From Tretioscincus oriximinensis (Eukaryota > Chordata > Lepidosauria > Squamata > Gymnophthalmidae): DNA of 64,000 bases. The stretch lies in NCBI GenBank assembly GCA_022410635.1, contig JAJVDF010000168.1, positions 541,622 through 605,621 of the forward strand. The letters run 5' to 3'. The translations under genes were made by a program, and so were the position numbers. Shown here in pieces: positions 50,134-62,043 of this stretch. The notes under the pieces were generated by a model, which was not told the origin of the DNA, made no database searches, and saw nothing but the letters and a program-made list of their open reading frames with translations. How positions within the stretch are numbered: position 1 is the first letter of the stretch; each line of letters opens with the position of its first letter.

Positions 50134-50443
50134 TCACAAGTAATAAAAGGTGTGTGTGAGAGTTCAAGTTATAATGACCAATGACAGAACTTTGGTTGCC
50201 TCCGGAGACCAGTGTCCTGGGTTAGCAACTGTCTAAAAGACACAAAACAGAGGCAAGTAATAAATGGACAGGTCTCAGAGTGCAAAGATGTGGAAGGAAG
50301 GAAAAGAAGATGGAAGGAAAGGAAAATAGAAATGAAGGAATAAAACAAAGAAGCAGCAAGTAAAAGAGGGATGGGAGGGGGTGGGGGAGGGAGGAGTGTA
50401 GGCATGGATGGAAAGAGGGAGGAACTAGGGCCTGTTGCGTTAC
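50134..50443 (+). mobile_element. Non-autonomous Helitron, 3'-truncated
   Basis: It starts TCACAAGTAATAAAAGGTG preceded by A, as Helitrons do. The leader AATGACCAATGACAGAACTT and GCCTCCGGAGACCAGTG precedes a short CR1-derived piece (AACAGAGGCAAGTAATAAAT, GGACAGGTCTCAGAG). A polypurine tract with ACAAAGAAGCAGCAAGTAAA follows, and then the first half of the terminal hairpin (CTGTTGCGTTAC). It stops in a TATATG run, so CTAG is missing. Confidence 0.55.
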
Positions 50444-51254
50444 AATATGTATATATATGTATATATGGTTATAATTTTAAACCATCTTCACTCCCAAAAT
50501 ACAGGACTAAACTGAGGGGTGGGGGAATAGTTCCCTCCATCCGATTTTCAGACCATTTCTTGGAATTATTTTCCATCCAGTTCTTCAGGTTAAAGATGAT
50601 TCAAATGGGTGGTGAACCATTTTTCTGCCGGGGCCATTTCAAAATTTGTAACATCACTTGAGCTCCATACATTCTCTCCATCCTAGGCCCTACCGCAAAC
50701 CCACCGATACCCTGAGCCCACCTGCCCTGGCCATACCCCTCCCTCTGACCATAGCCCTCCCCCACCCACACCCACAAAACCACAAGCTTTTCAATGCCCA
50801 CCAGCCCTGTGCTCCCTCCCCTTTTTATATTTCACTTTAAGATTTAACAAAGTGAAGAAACGTTATTGAGCAAAGAAGAGCTAATGGTTCCACAAGGAGC
50901 ATGCAAGGTAATGGACCAAATGGTTCTTCAGGAAGTATGCCACAAGGCGGACCAAAGGGTTCCATGGGCTGGATCCAGAACCCATGTCCTAGCTTCCCCA
51001 TCTGTTTAGGTCTTTAGGATCAGACATACAAAAATTAGAATCCACATCCAGACAGTTTAAAGTGTAATGCTCTCATGTAAATAGGTGAATTTGTGGTTGG
51101 ATTGCACATGGTGTCTGTTTCCTTCACATTTGGAGTGCACAAAGTAAACTGTGGTGTGTGTGCATGCATTTTGACTTAGAGAATAGAGCAGGAACACTTT
51201 GGAAGCATTCCTAAATTTAACTTAAACTTATCAAGCATTAATAAACGATAAACA
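50444..51254. other. No gene; short TATA and C-rich patches
   Basis: An AT dinucleotide patch at 50443-50470 and a CCCACCC-rich stretch at 50695-50815. Nothing recognised as a gene. Confidence 0.35.
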
Positions 51255-51360
51255 ATGATTCCTTCTCTGTGGAAACATTCCTGCAAAAAGTACAAATTAT
51301 GTATTCCAGGTCTTCTGTGTTCTACATGCCATGTGACATATTTTCAACCATTTGCAAAGA
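51255..51360. repeat. Repeat family C copy
   Basis: Homologous to 36290-36435 (see that entry): GATTCCTTCTCTGTGGAAAC, ATTCCAGGTCTTCTGTGTTC and CCATGTGACATATTTTCAAC. Sequence to the left (51020-51250) may belong to the same element. Confidence 0.5.
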
Positions 51361-52479
51361 AACAGGTGGGAAACCAGGCATGTAGAACTCAAAAATGTGA
51401 GAGAATATAGCACTCACATCTGCTACTGGGTTAAGAGCAAGAATGCGTCTACCTGGAGGGATACCCTTCTCGGAAAATGCATACACATGTTCCTTGTCTT
51501 GTCTTCCTCTGTTGCTGGACAGAACAACTCCGTTGTGGAACTTCAGATGTTTCTGAATATCTGAAATAGAGTTTGAAAGAAGGGAAGGACTTCTTTGCAG
51601 TGCCTCCCAGGTTGTGAAATGGTCTCCCTGCAATGGTATGTCAAGCACCTATAGAATTAGGGCCGGATTTAAGCTGTATTTTGCCCATGGACTCTAATTT
51701 ACTTACTTATTTACTTATCTATTTACTTTATTGATTGATTGATTTTACTTCCCCTCTTCCTTCAACTACATTGGGTTTTATAATAATAAAAGCAATAAAA
51801 ATATTAATATCTTCTTAGTACTACCGGTATCTATATTTTGTCTAAATACAGCCTTGTATATTATACATATTCTGATACCCTCTAACCATGATAATTTACC
51901 ATATTTGGTGTGTAGGTTTTCTTTTCTTCCTTTATTCAAGTGGTTGTAATGCTTTTATGCTTTAAGTGCTTCAATAATAATAAAAAAGTGCTTAAATGGA
52001 TTTTGCATATCCTTATATATAACAATTATGTGCTTGCCTGAATGACCTCTTAAAAATGGGGGTAGAAACGACTCCGGTGCACCAATTGTTGCATTTCACA
52101 GAGAGAGAGAGACACATACAAGCATAGACGCACAAACACACACAGGAAAGTCTTTTCTATTGGATAGAAAGTGACCTCCTTTATTTATTTCATTCTTCAT
52201 GCCAGGGACATCAGTAACAGCAATAAAAACTTCCTAAAAATTAAAGGGAAGGGGTAGAATTGTTGGGGAGAAATGCAAAAGGTTCCTCCTCAGTTCTGAT
52301 GATAATTATAACTGGAGCCAAAGAAGTATTATGGGATCANAATGCTTATTTCCTACATAAATCTCAGATTTGTGTTTCGAAACAAGCACTCTAGCCGTTT
52401 TCCAAAGTTAACGAAGGGTTCAATGTGTCTCTGGGTAGCAAACTGTGTTGGAAGGAATTTTTTAATGGAATTATCTGGA
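51361..52479. other. No gene or recognised repeat
   Basis: A TTTACTTA-type simple patch lies at 51700-51745. Nothing else recognised. Confidence 0.35.
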
Positions 52480-52742
52480 AATATTTATTTATTTATTTAT
52501 TCGTATTTATATCCTGACTTATACCCGAAGGTCTCAGGGTGGCCTACCATAGGGTGGTGCACACAGCTTTTGTTGCTTTCTCCACAACAGACACCCTGTG
52601 GAGTAGGTGGGGCTGAGAGAGTTCAAATAACTGTGACTGGTCCAAGGTCACCCAGCTGGCTTTCGTGGAGGAGTGGGGAATCAAACCGCGAGACTACCAG
52701 ATAAGAGTCCCACACTCTAACCACTACACCAAACTGGCTCTC
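52480..52742 (-). mobile_element. tRNA-derived SINE family 1 with L2-like tail, full length
   Basis: TTATTTATTTATTTATTCGT, ATATCCTGACTTATACCCGA, GGTCTCAGGGTGGCCTACCA, GTGGGGCTGAGAGAGTTC, reversed B-box GGAATCAAACCGCG and reversed A-box ACCACTACACCAAACTGGCT follow in order. It is a close relative of 24680-24937. Confidence 0.9.
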
Positions 52743-52774
52743 AAATATGCCCTGGAAGTACTATATTACTTAAA

Positions 52775-52944
52775 TGGTAGCTGATTTCAGAGAAACAGCC
52801 ATGTTAGTAGCAAATCCAGCAACTTGGAGACCAACAGGAGAAAGTTGGAACATCTAAAGAAGTAGACATGTCTACAAAAGCTCATGTCACCTACCTTTTT
52901 GTTGTTAATCTTCAAGTGCTACAAGCCCCCTTGTTAGACTGTAC
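52775..52944 (+). mobile_element. PLE-derived unit
   Basis: Head ATTTCAGAGAAACAGCCATG; a shortened minus arm (AATCCAGCAACTTGGAGACC, AACAGGAGAAAGTTGG); then the plus arm (AAGAAGTAGACATGTCTACA, AAAGCTCATGTCACCTACCT) to CCCCCTTGTTAGAC. TACTTAAA lies at 52767-52774 and 52945-52952, a probable 8-bp duplication. Confidence 0.6.
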
Positions 52945-52952
52945 TACTTAAA

Positions 52953-53344
52953 GTAAATAAGAAGACAAAAAGAATTAAAATACGTATATAACGTTTTCCA
53001 AGCTTCCTGGAATAAAAGAAAGTTATAAACAAATAAAAAGCTTTACTAGCCTGCAAATCCGTGAGGCTTTCAGACAAATTGTAAAAGGCTATATCTACCT
53101 CACCACCACCACTACATCACATTCACTGATGCATACACAAAGACTTTACTCATGGAACGTGGTAAATCTGGTTTAATAAATTCAGATTCGCTTGATCTGG
53201 ATAAGGCCTTAGCAGACAGCCCCAGCATCAAACAAGTTGAGCTAAGAACTTGTACCAGTGTGAGTAGCAATGCAAAAGAGAAAATCCCAATTGTCTCAAG
53301 GCTGCTTCAGAAAGTTATGGTGAGGTTATTCTGAGGAAAAAAAG
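52953..53344. other. No gene or recognised repeat
   Basis: Nothing recognised. Confidence 0.3.
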
Positions 53345-53615
53345 AACAGGAGGAAGAGTTACAGGAAGAAAAGGAACTGGTTTTCATACCCAACTCAATC
53401 TAAAGGGACTCAAAGATCCTAATATAACCTCCTGTGCTTCACTGCACAACAGACACCTTGTGAAGTAGGTGGGCTGAGAGAGCTCTAAAGAACTGTGATC
53501 AGGTCAAGAGGTCACTCATCCAACTTCATGCAGGAGTGTGGAATCAAACTAGAATATGACCAAAGAAGAATCTGATAGTTTTGTGACAAAACCAGTCTGA
53601 TTCTCATACTAATGA
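53345..53615 (-). mobile_element. SINE family 1, second tail type
   Basis: Tail GAAGAAAAGGAACTGGTTTT and ACCCAACTCAATCTAAAGGG, ACTCAAAG; body CACAACAGACACCTTGTGAA, GGCTGAGAGAGCTCTAAAGA, ACTTCATGCAGGAGTGTGGA; reversed head AAAACCAGTCTGATTCTCAT. Head and B-box are worn. Confidence 0.7.
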
Positions 53616-55898
53616 ATTATCTACATGAGATCAGATACCAGTAATATGGGTTCGGATATTCACCTATGAAAGCAACCTGCCTTTTTGTTAAGTAACAGTT
53701 GGTGTGAATTTAGGAAGGTGTAGAAATTAGAACCAAATGAGCAATAGAACATAACCTTTTTACACTTACATGAACATTTTATCTTTCAATTAAGTTAAAA
53801 TGTGCAAAAATGTGTATTTTAACAGCTTCTTCTTCTTCTTTTTTGTGAGTGGGTCTAATCAAAACTAGACGTTCGAATTTGGACTGTTCTTTTTTTAAAT
53901 ATGTACTAAAATATATTGATCTGTGAAATGACTTCTAGTTATGGGATGGAAAGAGAGATTAGGATTGTCTGATGTCAGTAATTTATATACCTCAGAGAAC
54001 ATTTTCCATTCTTCATGATGTGGTTTAACATCTGAGGTGATTTATTTCAAGCATTTTGAGTCCCTTTGATGAGGAAAGGTTCTAGGCCGATGGCTGTTCC
54101 ATTGTCCACCATTATAAACACCCACTTAATAAGACATATCCACTTCATGTGTGCGCGTATGTAACAAGAGATTTCCTTGGATTTTCTGAGGAAGCCTAAG
54201 ACATCTCAAACAGATATGGTATAGGTTACCTTCTGACCCAATTGCCAGCTATTGATGTGCAGATACTTACCTTTATGTGCCAGGGTGCTTTGACATACAA
54301 GTATCCAATTATATTCAATTTAGTTTCAGGTGGCGAAGACCTTTGCTTTATTTTCCGTTTTTGAAAAAGTAAGCTTGAAACCCATAGGTTTTAAAGGGAA
54401 TGTCACAAAAGGAAGAACATTTTAGATGTCTGACTGCTTTTTTTTTTACATCTTCCAACTCTTTAGAAAGAAGAAAAATGTTGTCATCAGTGAAATTACC
54501 AAAACACACATAAAACACAAAACAATGCAGTAATGCAAGACCACAATATAACATATGCAGAAAACAACAATGTGATTTCTGTAGGTCATCTGAAAATGTC
54601 TAAGCATTTCAGTCCATATTAGATAAATCTAAAAGACCCTTCTCTTTCTTCTTTTGAACTTCATGGGGGATGAACATGGTTCTTCAGAGAAGAATCACGT
54701 TAAATCATCCCATTTAGCAGCTATAGCCTAATTGCCTGGAGTATTGGTCTTCTAAGCTTTTGTCAAAGTCCTCCAAGACAGTATTCACACACACACACTT
54801 TCCTCCTTCTTGAATTGAAACACTGCAAACTTCAAGCACCCTTGAGCATTAATGGTTCACTCTACGGGTTGGTGTTACCATCACAAAAATGCTTTCATAT
54901 TTTTATGAATTGCTCCCACCCCAATTATTTGAAGTGGCAGAATTGAAGGGAGCAGAGAGAGGCATGAGAGCAAATATGAATATCAGCTTATGAAGTCACT
55001 TGCTCTTGATTATGTGCTGTTCAGAGGCAGTAAATCTGAGCGAAAGATGTCAAGTATATTTTCAAATTCCAGCAGTCATGAACTGAAATTGTGTGTTTGA
55101 TGCCCCATCAAATTGAATGCTTGTTTGTTCAATTTGACAGTAAATCACTTGTTCGAATAGCTGATTGTTCAAGGGTTTTGTTTTTTTAGAAGAGTACAAT
55201 TAAAATAAGACGTGTACATGTAAAAAGCAGACCAAGCAGAACCATAGTTTAATATACCATATTAAACATTGAACAATAAACATTATTCTCATCCTGGATC
55301 TAAATGAATCAGTATTCTTGACATTTTGTTACACACTTCGTCAAGCTCTCAGTGCCTTTATTCAATGTCTCCTTATTCTCTATATTAATGTTTTCTCTAA
55401 TAATTTCATTCCAAATTCCTTTGGGCTAGATTGTATCTCCTTGTGCCGCACTTGAATTTGTCTCTATATTCTTTCATCAAGTTGAGTTACGTTTGATTTA
55501 GTATAAAACTGGTCATTAAGCCTGCAAATGTGGGCATGGGATATGTCAAACTCTCTAGGCACTCAATACATAAATAAAAATAGTGTGAACTGTGTGTATT
55601 CGGCCACCATTCGGCTATTTTATATTGCATTTACAAGAATCTATGTTGAAAAAGACCGAACTGGTCAAAATGCATCGGGCTGAGGATTTTTTGAGAATGA
55701 TCTGGACTCCAGGACAACAGCTAACTACATTTTGGTATAAAGTGCTCAAAAGGTAGGTAGGATTATTCAATATGTTCGTGATTTTCAGTTATATTTCCAT
55801 CAGCCCCCTAATGCTTTTAAGGCACAGAGAGAAAAATGGAGTACTGGGTTGTTTTTGTTGTTACTACATTTATTTTTTTCCCCATCTCACTGTATATT
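53616..55898. other. Longest stretch without a recognised repeat or gene
   Basis: About 2.3 kb of AT-rich single-copy-looking DNA with short CA patches (54788-54800) and scattered 60-70-codon random frames. Nothing else recognised. Confidence 0.35.
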
Positions 55899-56351
55899 TC
55901 TGTACATATAATAAAAGGCACAAGGGAGAGTATAACATTCTGAGATATAATGATCAGTGACAGGGCTTGGAAATTTGGCAGCCTCAAGAGACCAATGACA
56001 GGACTCGGAACTTTGGCAGCCTCCTGAAATCAGAGTTGTGGGTTGGAAACTGGTTAAAATACAGAAAAAGGAGGGAAGGAATACATGGACAGTTCTCTGG
56101 AAAGGTATGAGAAGTGGAATACCCCAGGGTTCAATACTGGGACCACTACTAAGAGGAAAAGGAAGGAATGGATGAAAGATGGAAGAGAAGGAAGATAAAG
56201 AAGGAAAGGAAGAAGATAGGAAAGGAAAATGGAAAGAAAGAGGAACAAAACAAAGAAGCAGCAAGTGAAATGGGATGGAAGGGGGCAAGAGTGGGAGGGA
56301 GTTGGTGAAGGCATGGATGGGAGCAAGGGGTGGGGGTACTAATTCCACTGG
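55899..56351 (+). mobile_element. Non-autonomous Helitron with captured CR1 fragment
   Basis: Start TCTGTACATATAATAAAAGG; a leader containing two tandem copies of a CAGTGACAGGGCTTGGAAAT-like unit (about 55953 and 55994); a CR1 RT piece (GTTGGAAACTGGTTAAAATA ... TACCCCAGGGTTCAATACTG, 56040-56150); a polypurine tract with ACAAAGAAGCAGCAAGTGAA; terminus CTAATTCCACTGG at 56339-56351. The terminal hairpin is deleted and the final CTAG has changed to CTGG. Confidence 0.6.
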
Positions 56352-57077
56352 GTTTTTTTTAAAAAAAATATCTGAAATTTGTTCATTTTTTACTAAGTTA
56401 GATACCACCATCAGACTTCAAACCGTGGCATTTTGTATAAGTTCCAGCTGCCAGATTGCCTTCAAGCATAGCTCTAGATATAACACAATATAATAGTCTA
56501 GTCTGGAGTTGTTGAGTGCATGGGCTACTTAGCCAAGTTGTACTGGACAAGGAACTAACAAGAGATGAAGGAGCATGTCCAGCCACCATTGTCTCCTGTA
56601 CCGCAAGTGATGAAGCCAGAAGAACTGTCAATTTATGTATCCATTATGTCAACGGCAAAACAAACCCATCAAGAGTCAAGTGACATCTAACTTTCCAAAC
56701 ACAAGACTGTCTGATGCACAATACCTTCATCTTGTTTGGAATCGGGTTCAATTTATTGGCTTCATGATTTTGTTAAAATGGATGCGAAATTTGGATATTC
56801 CAATAAAAGACCCATGGAGATAAAAATGGAGGAGATTGCTGCATTTAACGGGGTCAGGCAATAGCGGCATCAATACCATTTTAACTAGCACTATAGCTGT
56901 TATTTTGCAAAATAGATTAATTCTATGAGGTGGAGGGTCGGACTTCCTGATTCTATTTGTCTGGTCAATGGGGTCTTTCTCTGGATGGGTGGGGGAGATG
57001 GGGGGATGCATACACAACGTTTCTTTTTGTTTGTTGGTTTGTATGTTTGTATGTATTTTTTATTGTTCTGTTTCTTT
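56352..57077. other. No gene or recognised repeat
   Basis: Nothing recognised. Confidence 0.35.
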
Positions 57078-57230
57078 AATTAATAATAAATAATAAAATA
57101 AATAATAAATATAAATATAAATATAAATATAAATATAAATTAAATATAAATATAAATATAAATATAAATATAAATAAAAATATAAATATAAATATAAATA
57201 TAAATAAAAATAAAAATAAAAATAAAAATA
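57078..57230. repeat. (AAATAT)n / (AAAAT)n microsatellite
   Basis: TAATAAA units, then about 18 AAATAT hexamers with two phase breaks, then AAAAAT units to 57230. Confidence 0.95.
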
Positions 57231-58551
57231 CATTATTGGCTTCATATCCGACCCATTACTACCTATGGAAGGTGGTGGTGGTGAGATTGATAAGTGAAAC
57301 ACAGCAGTCTGAATAAAGGATGGCAAATTAACATCTCAAGGAGTTACACAGAGTTCTGTAGCTTTCTGTTCTTCCCCAATCCTTGAAGTACTATCAAGGT
57401 CCCAATGTATTTCAAGCTGTAAGGATCATCAGGTGACCTTCCCCCCTATGAATAAGATCCTGACAAGCAATTCAGAACTATTCCTTCCATCATCCAAGTG
57501 CTTATAATATTGCTTCCTTGACCCCTAAGCAGAAGAAATCTGTCCAGTTCCTCTGATAGATGAGAGTGTTCTGTTCCGTTTTTTTCTCCCATGTCCCTGT
57601 ACTTTGCTAAAATGTTTTTCTTCATCTTTGCAGAGATTTTATATTCTGGAAAGAGTTCTGGTTCTCCATGAAGGTTAGATAGACGCTGTCGAGAGCTTTT
57701 GCAATTATTTTCTATTTTTCCTTCTTTTTTCCTTGCTCCTTTAACATTTTCATAACTAGAAATGAAGTACTTTGGTGCAAACCCAAAATAGAGCTGTCAT
57801 TAAGTTTACACTCCTATTTGTAATCATTCTTACCTAACATTTTTTTGCTTTATAAGGCAAATGATGTGCATAAACAATCAGTTGATTGGATACACTAGAA
57901 GTTATTCTTTCTTCTATTAATACTATTAAGGACTTTTTAAAAGTATTTTCTAGAGAGTTAGTATTCTTTTCCCCATTGAATTTTGCCTGGGAATAAGATG
58001 TTGCACTTATCTTCGGATAATAATTGCTATGAACCATTTGCACTTGCTGGCTGGGGAAAATGCAGGAAATGTGGTGGCTATATTCTTACCATTTTGTGTT
58101 CTATATGCCTAGATATTTCCATACACACACACTGTTACTGGCTTAAAAGATGGCAAGCATGACACACAGATTCCTTTGCCTCTCTTCCTTACAGTTTCTC
58201 ATCAAAACTATCTACACATCAAAACCTTCCTGCATTAACCCTATGCGCTGGATTTGACCCTGGGTTTTCCTAGAATGCAATCAGACAGATAATCAGCTTT
58301 AAAATCCACAATCTGCTAGTTTATATAGTGAATCAAACACAACAGAAATTCAACTTTCAACTGGATTATTGACCATGTCTAGAAACTGTGAAAAGCTGAT
58401 TACATTTTTTGCATCTTATGTCAGTGAATTCCACAAAAGGATATGTCCTAATGTCCCCTTTCCTTGAAGGCACTGACACTATTTTTAACTGTTCTATTTT
58501 CACCATTTTTGTTGTGTGTTTTTTTGTTTTGTTTTGTTTTATTATCATAGC
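57231..58551. other. No gene or recognised repeat
   Basis: Nothing recognised. Confidence 0.35.
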
Positions 58552-58808
58552 CAGTTTCGCCTACTGATTGGCGTGTTGGACTCCTATCCGGTAGCCTCCT
58601 GGTTCGATTCCACACTCTTCCATGGAGCCAGCTGGGTTATCACAGTTCTTTAGAACTCTCAGCCCTACCTACTTCTCAAGGTGTCTATTGGAGAGAAAGC
58701 AGCATAAATATGTTACTGCCCTTTGGTTAAAAAGGTGCTATAAATAAAACTTATTATCTGCCTTGAGACCTCTGCATATAGGGTGGAATATAAATGTAAA
58801 TAAATAAC
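58552..58808 (+). mobile_element. tRNA-derived SINE family 1 with L2-like tail
   Basis: Head AGCCAGTTTCGCCTACTGAT (A-box worn) with B-box GGTTCGATTCC at 58601-58611; body TCTCAGCCCTACCTACTTCT; tail CCTTGAGACCTCTGCATATA, GGGTGGAATATAAATG and TAAATAAATAA. A ~35-base A/T insertion sits near 58730. Confidence 0.85.
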
Positions 58809-59385
58809 AATCATGACCACTTTTTTAATGTGACTGAAAAGATCCTTACCTTTTGACAATTCATTGGTTTCGTTGTTATTTTGCTGTTGCTGTTCATCCT
58901 TCTCTGAAGATGCAAAGAGAATTATCTTGATAATGATCACGAAAGAATAGTTTGTATACAGCAGATTGGTCTCCGCTGGGTGATAGGCGATGTTTTCACT
59001 GTGTCATTATAAAGATTGCAAAATGACTTTCCAGACATCAGAAAAATACTGTGTGAGGGTTTTAAAGCACGGAAGCTTTCATTTTAGCTAAAGCTTTGTT
59101 TGGAAAAAAGAAAAAAAAGAAAAGAAAACAAGTAATTCTAAAAACAACACAAGCTTACAAATATATTTTGAATTTTTAGCACGTCGTTGGCTTTGCTGGG
59201 ACAAAGTCAAATCATACAATGTGGTGGTACCAAAGAAGCCATATTATTATTTTTAAAACTAAAAATGTATCCAAATATATGAAGTGTGAACCAGCAAATC
59301 ACGGACTGGAATCCTCAGAGATTAAGTCTGCTTCTTCATTACAACTTTAATAATGCTATTTTTATTAAATCCAAAAAACCACATC
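58809..59385. other. No gene or recognised repeat
   Basis: Nothing recognised. Confidence 0.3.
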
Positions 59386-59750
59386 CACGAGTATGTCTCC
59401 ACTCACCACCAATTTTCTTCGCCGCTTCTTGTTTCTCCGTAACATTTCCTGGCAATCTTGTGACATCACATATCCCATAAGTCATTGCTATGCTTATTTT
59501 ACTACATTCTCTGCATTCTCAGTGAATCAAGAGCCAATGAGCTTTTTACAGCTAGCCTGAATTCACATTACTGAATGTCCCCACTAAGCAATCTTTCACA
59601 CTGAAAATAAGTCCTCTGCTGAACTGAGAAAATTGAGCTACTAGGAAACTGGGATCACAAGCCTTTTTAGCAAGTAGATTGCTAAACTCCTGGGAAGTTT
59701 GGGGGTGAATTCTACATGATATTGCTAAATATCCTTAATGGGGTTGTAGA
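59386..59750 (-). mobile_element. Repeat family A copy
   Basis: CCATAAGTCATTGCTATGCT, TATTTTACTACATTCTCTGC, GAATGTCCCCACTAAGCAAT, GCCTTTTTAGCAAGTAGATT and GCTAAACTCCTGGGAAGTTT follow the order of 45613-46042 in the same orientation. Ends not resolved. Confidence 0.5.
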
Positions 59751-59962
59751 CTCATGCTGCATCCATACAGTCGAATGTATGAAAAACCATGACCACCATT
59801 TTTAGACTCATGTGTGCTGCCTCACCCCACAATGAGAAAAATCTCCACACTGTTAATACCATTCACATTAGCTGACAAAATACTCAAAAAAAATGGCTGA
59901 CACAGGTGTGGCAATGGCACACCAGGCTGCATGCAACACTTGCCACCCCATGCTTCAGCAGC

Positions 59963-60255
59963 AGAGAAGAAGAAGAAGAACTGGGTTCTTATACCCCACT
60001 TTCCTCACCTTTCAAAGGGACTCAAAGTGGCTTACAAGGGTATTTTTGCCCAAAGTCTTACATTATATCTTCCCCACCAGGCTCTGGTGGTTCCCATGTA
60101 TCTACTTGCAGTCATTGCAATTTCTTGCAATTCATGCTTTTGAATAGCTGGGTTGGCTAGAGCTACAGGCTAGTGGAAGGTGCTCCCCACTCCCCACGTC
60201 CCACACAGGGCTTCGAAACCCCATCTCCTTAGCGACTGAGCTATCCGTGCTAACA
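59963..60255 (-). mobile_element. tRNA-derived SINE family 2
   Basis: Tail GAAGAAGAAGAACTGGGTTC and CCTTTCAAAGGGACTCAAAG; body CTACTTGCAGTCATTGCAAT, CTAGAGCTACAGGCTAGTGG; reversed B-box GGCTTCGAAACC (60210-60221) and reversed A-box GACTGAGCTATCCGTGC (60235-60251). Confidence 0.9.
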
Positions 60256-60769
60256 ATTGCCATCTTCATTTTCACCTCCCTCCTACTTGACTCCCTCCTC
60301 TAAGCAGCAGCCCTACTTTTNGTTGTGCATGTGTGTGAGTGTGAGAGAGGGGGTGGGCACCATGTCCCAAGATTCCAAGTTGTGCCATTATTGGTCCATA
60401 AAGACCAATGGCCACACCTTGGAACCTTGGACTCATCGATATCTTTTGTATTAATAATACGGATTATATACAGGATAAGGGAGTGGGCTCAGCCTGTTCA
60501 AATATATGTAGAGAAATCTTTCCAATGACGGATGAGTGGATTTAGATCAAATAAGTCTTCTGAACTGAGGTGGGTTGTGGAAGCTTTTTGTTTGTTTGGG
60601 TGTATAAATTGGTTTATGTATTGTATGTATTGTTTGTACTGTAGTGTTGAGGTTGTTTTGTTATCTATTTTTTTNAAAAAAAAATCCAGATTATTGCCTG
60701 GAATATCCATATGCAACCACTGTGGATATATGGCCCGTTCATATCTAGGAATGGCAGCTTGTTCTTGAG
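60256..60769. other. No gene or recognised repeat
   Basis: T-run/N/A-run at 60668-60683. Nothing else recognised. Confidence 0.3.
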
Positions 60770-60794
60770 AAGCCATCCCATTACCAAGCCCAAA

Positions 60795-61030
60795 TAAAGG
60801 TATTATTTTCAAACTATATGGCCCTAAATATCTTGGGCCCCAATATCTAAAGGGATGGTTTATCCCATAACAAACTGCCCATGCTGATTGTGCCACCACT
60901 CTCAGTGGCAAAGAGAGTGGAAGGTCCTTCTCTGTGACAGCCTCTGGACTATGGAACAGTCTCCCTCTTGAGGTGCATGAATCACCATTTCCGCATTCAT
61001 TCAGAATAATCTTGAAGGCACCTTCACTGG
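60795..61030 (+). pseudogene. L2 LINE ORF2 C-terminus relic
   Basis: GGCCCTAAATATCTTGGGCC, AATATCTAAAGGGATGGTTT, GGAAGGTCCTTCTCTGTGAC, AGCCTCTGGACTATGGAACA and GTCTCCCTCTTGAGGTGCAT correspond to the L2 block GRSFSVTASGLWNSLPLEVH. No 3' tail present. Confidence 0.75.
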
Positions 61031-61961
61031 GAACCTTTATGTGGTCTATTGGCTGAATAGAGAAGTGGTTTGCCATTGCTTACTTCTGAGGAACTGAACT
61101 AATAACTCCCAGCTTTCCAAGCATTTTCCTCTGCTATTGAGCTACAGCACAATTCTAGCTTGAATAAAAAGGGGCAACGAGAGATACACATATTTTCCAC
61201 ATTAGATCTAAATGAAAATTATCTTTTCTGGAGTCTTTTACAGCTGTCCCGAGAGACCAAAGAATTAACTAGTAACAGATGATCTCAACTTTTAAATTAG
61301 GCCTCCAGCTGAATATGAATTAAGAAAGATAACAAGCTAAAATGAAAAGCAAATTAACAGCTAAATTCAAGCAGAGGATCAAGAACAGAGGTAAGATCTT
61401 GGCAGGCGAGGCAGAGATTTAACAACAACTTAAAAAGCATTTGAGGGATTGTTCAATTATTATTTCAGGTGAGAACCAAGTCTGGTGAAACCTTTATGTT
61501 TATATTTCTCTTCTCCTTCCGTAAAGATTAAAGATTAGTTCCAGAAGATGGGGAGAAGGTGAAATGGAAGTTTTTATAAAATGGCAGTGGTCAGTAAGCC
61601 AATCGTTTATTAATCTTTTAGAAGTTTATAAATATATATCCTGTCTGTCACTAATAGGTCCTAGGCTAGTTAATAGCAAAAAAAAATATGAATGAATGAA
61701 ACATCTCTCTCTCTCCCTCCATGGAGTCATAAAGGCTCTGTGATGGACAAAATTTGGGAAATCCCGGGGCCTGATGTCATCAGTGTTCTAAAGCCAGGGC
61801 CAAGCCAGCAGCAGTTGCCATGGAATCTGGTCCAACACAGGAAGAGTGAAGGAAGAACATGAACAGGGGCGGAAGAGTAAGCTACATTCCCTTGTTGTAT
61901 TAAAGTCAGGCCACCGATTTATTCCAGTAGTTCAAAGTAAACCCTTCTTCTCCACAAATAA
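61031..61961. other. No gene or recognised repeat
   Basis: Nothing recognised. Confidence 0.35.
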
Positions 61962-62043
61962 TATACTGCTCAAAACAATTAAGGGAACACTTTAATATAA
62001 CTGTGTATGTTAAAGTGTTCCCTTAATTGTTTTGAGCAATATA
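61962..62043. mobile_element. Tc1-type MITE, intact 82-bp palindrome
   Basis: TATACTGCTCAAAACAATTA with AGGGAACACTTTAA is opposed by TTAAAGTGTTCCCTTAATTG with TTTTGAGCAATATA, one mismatch in 34 pairs. TA lies at both edges and a 14-base centre separates the arms. It is the cleanest copy in the window. Confidence 0.9.
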
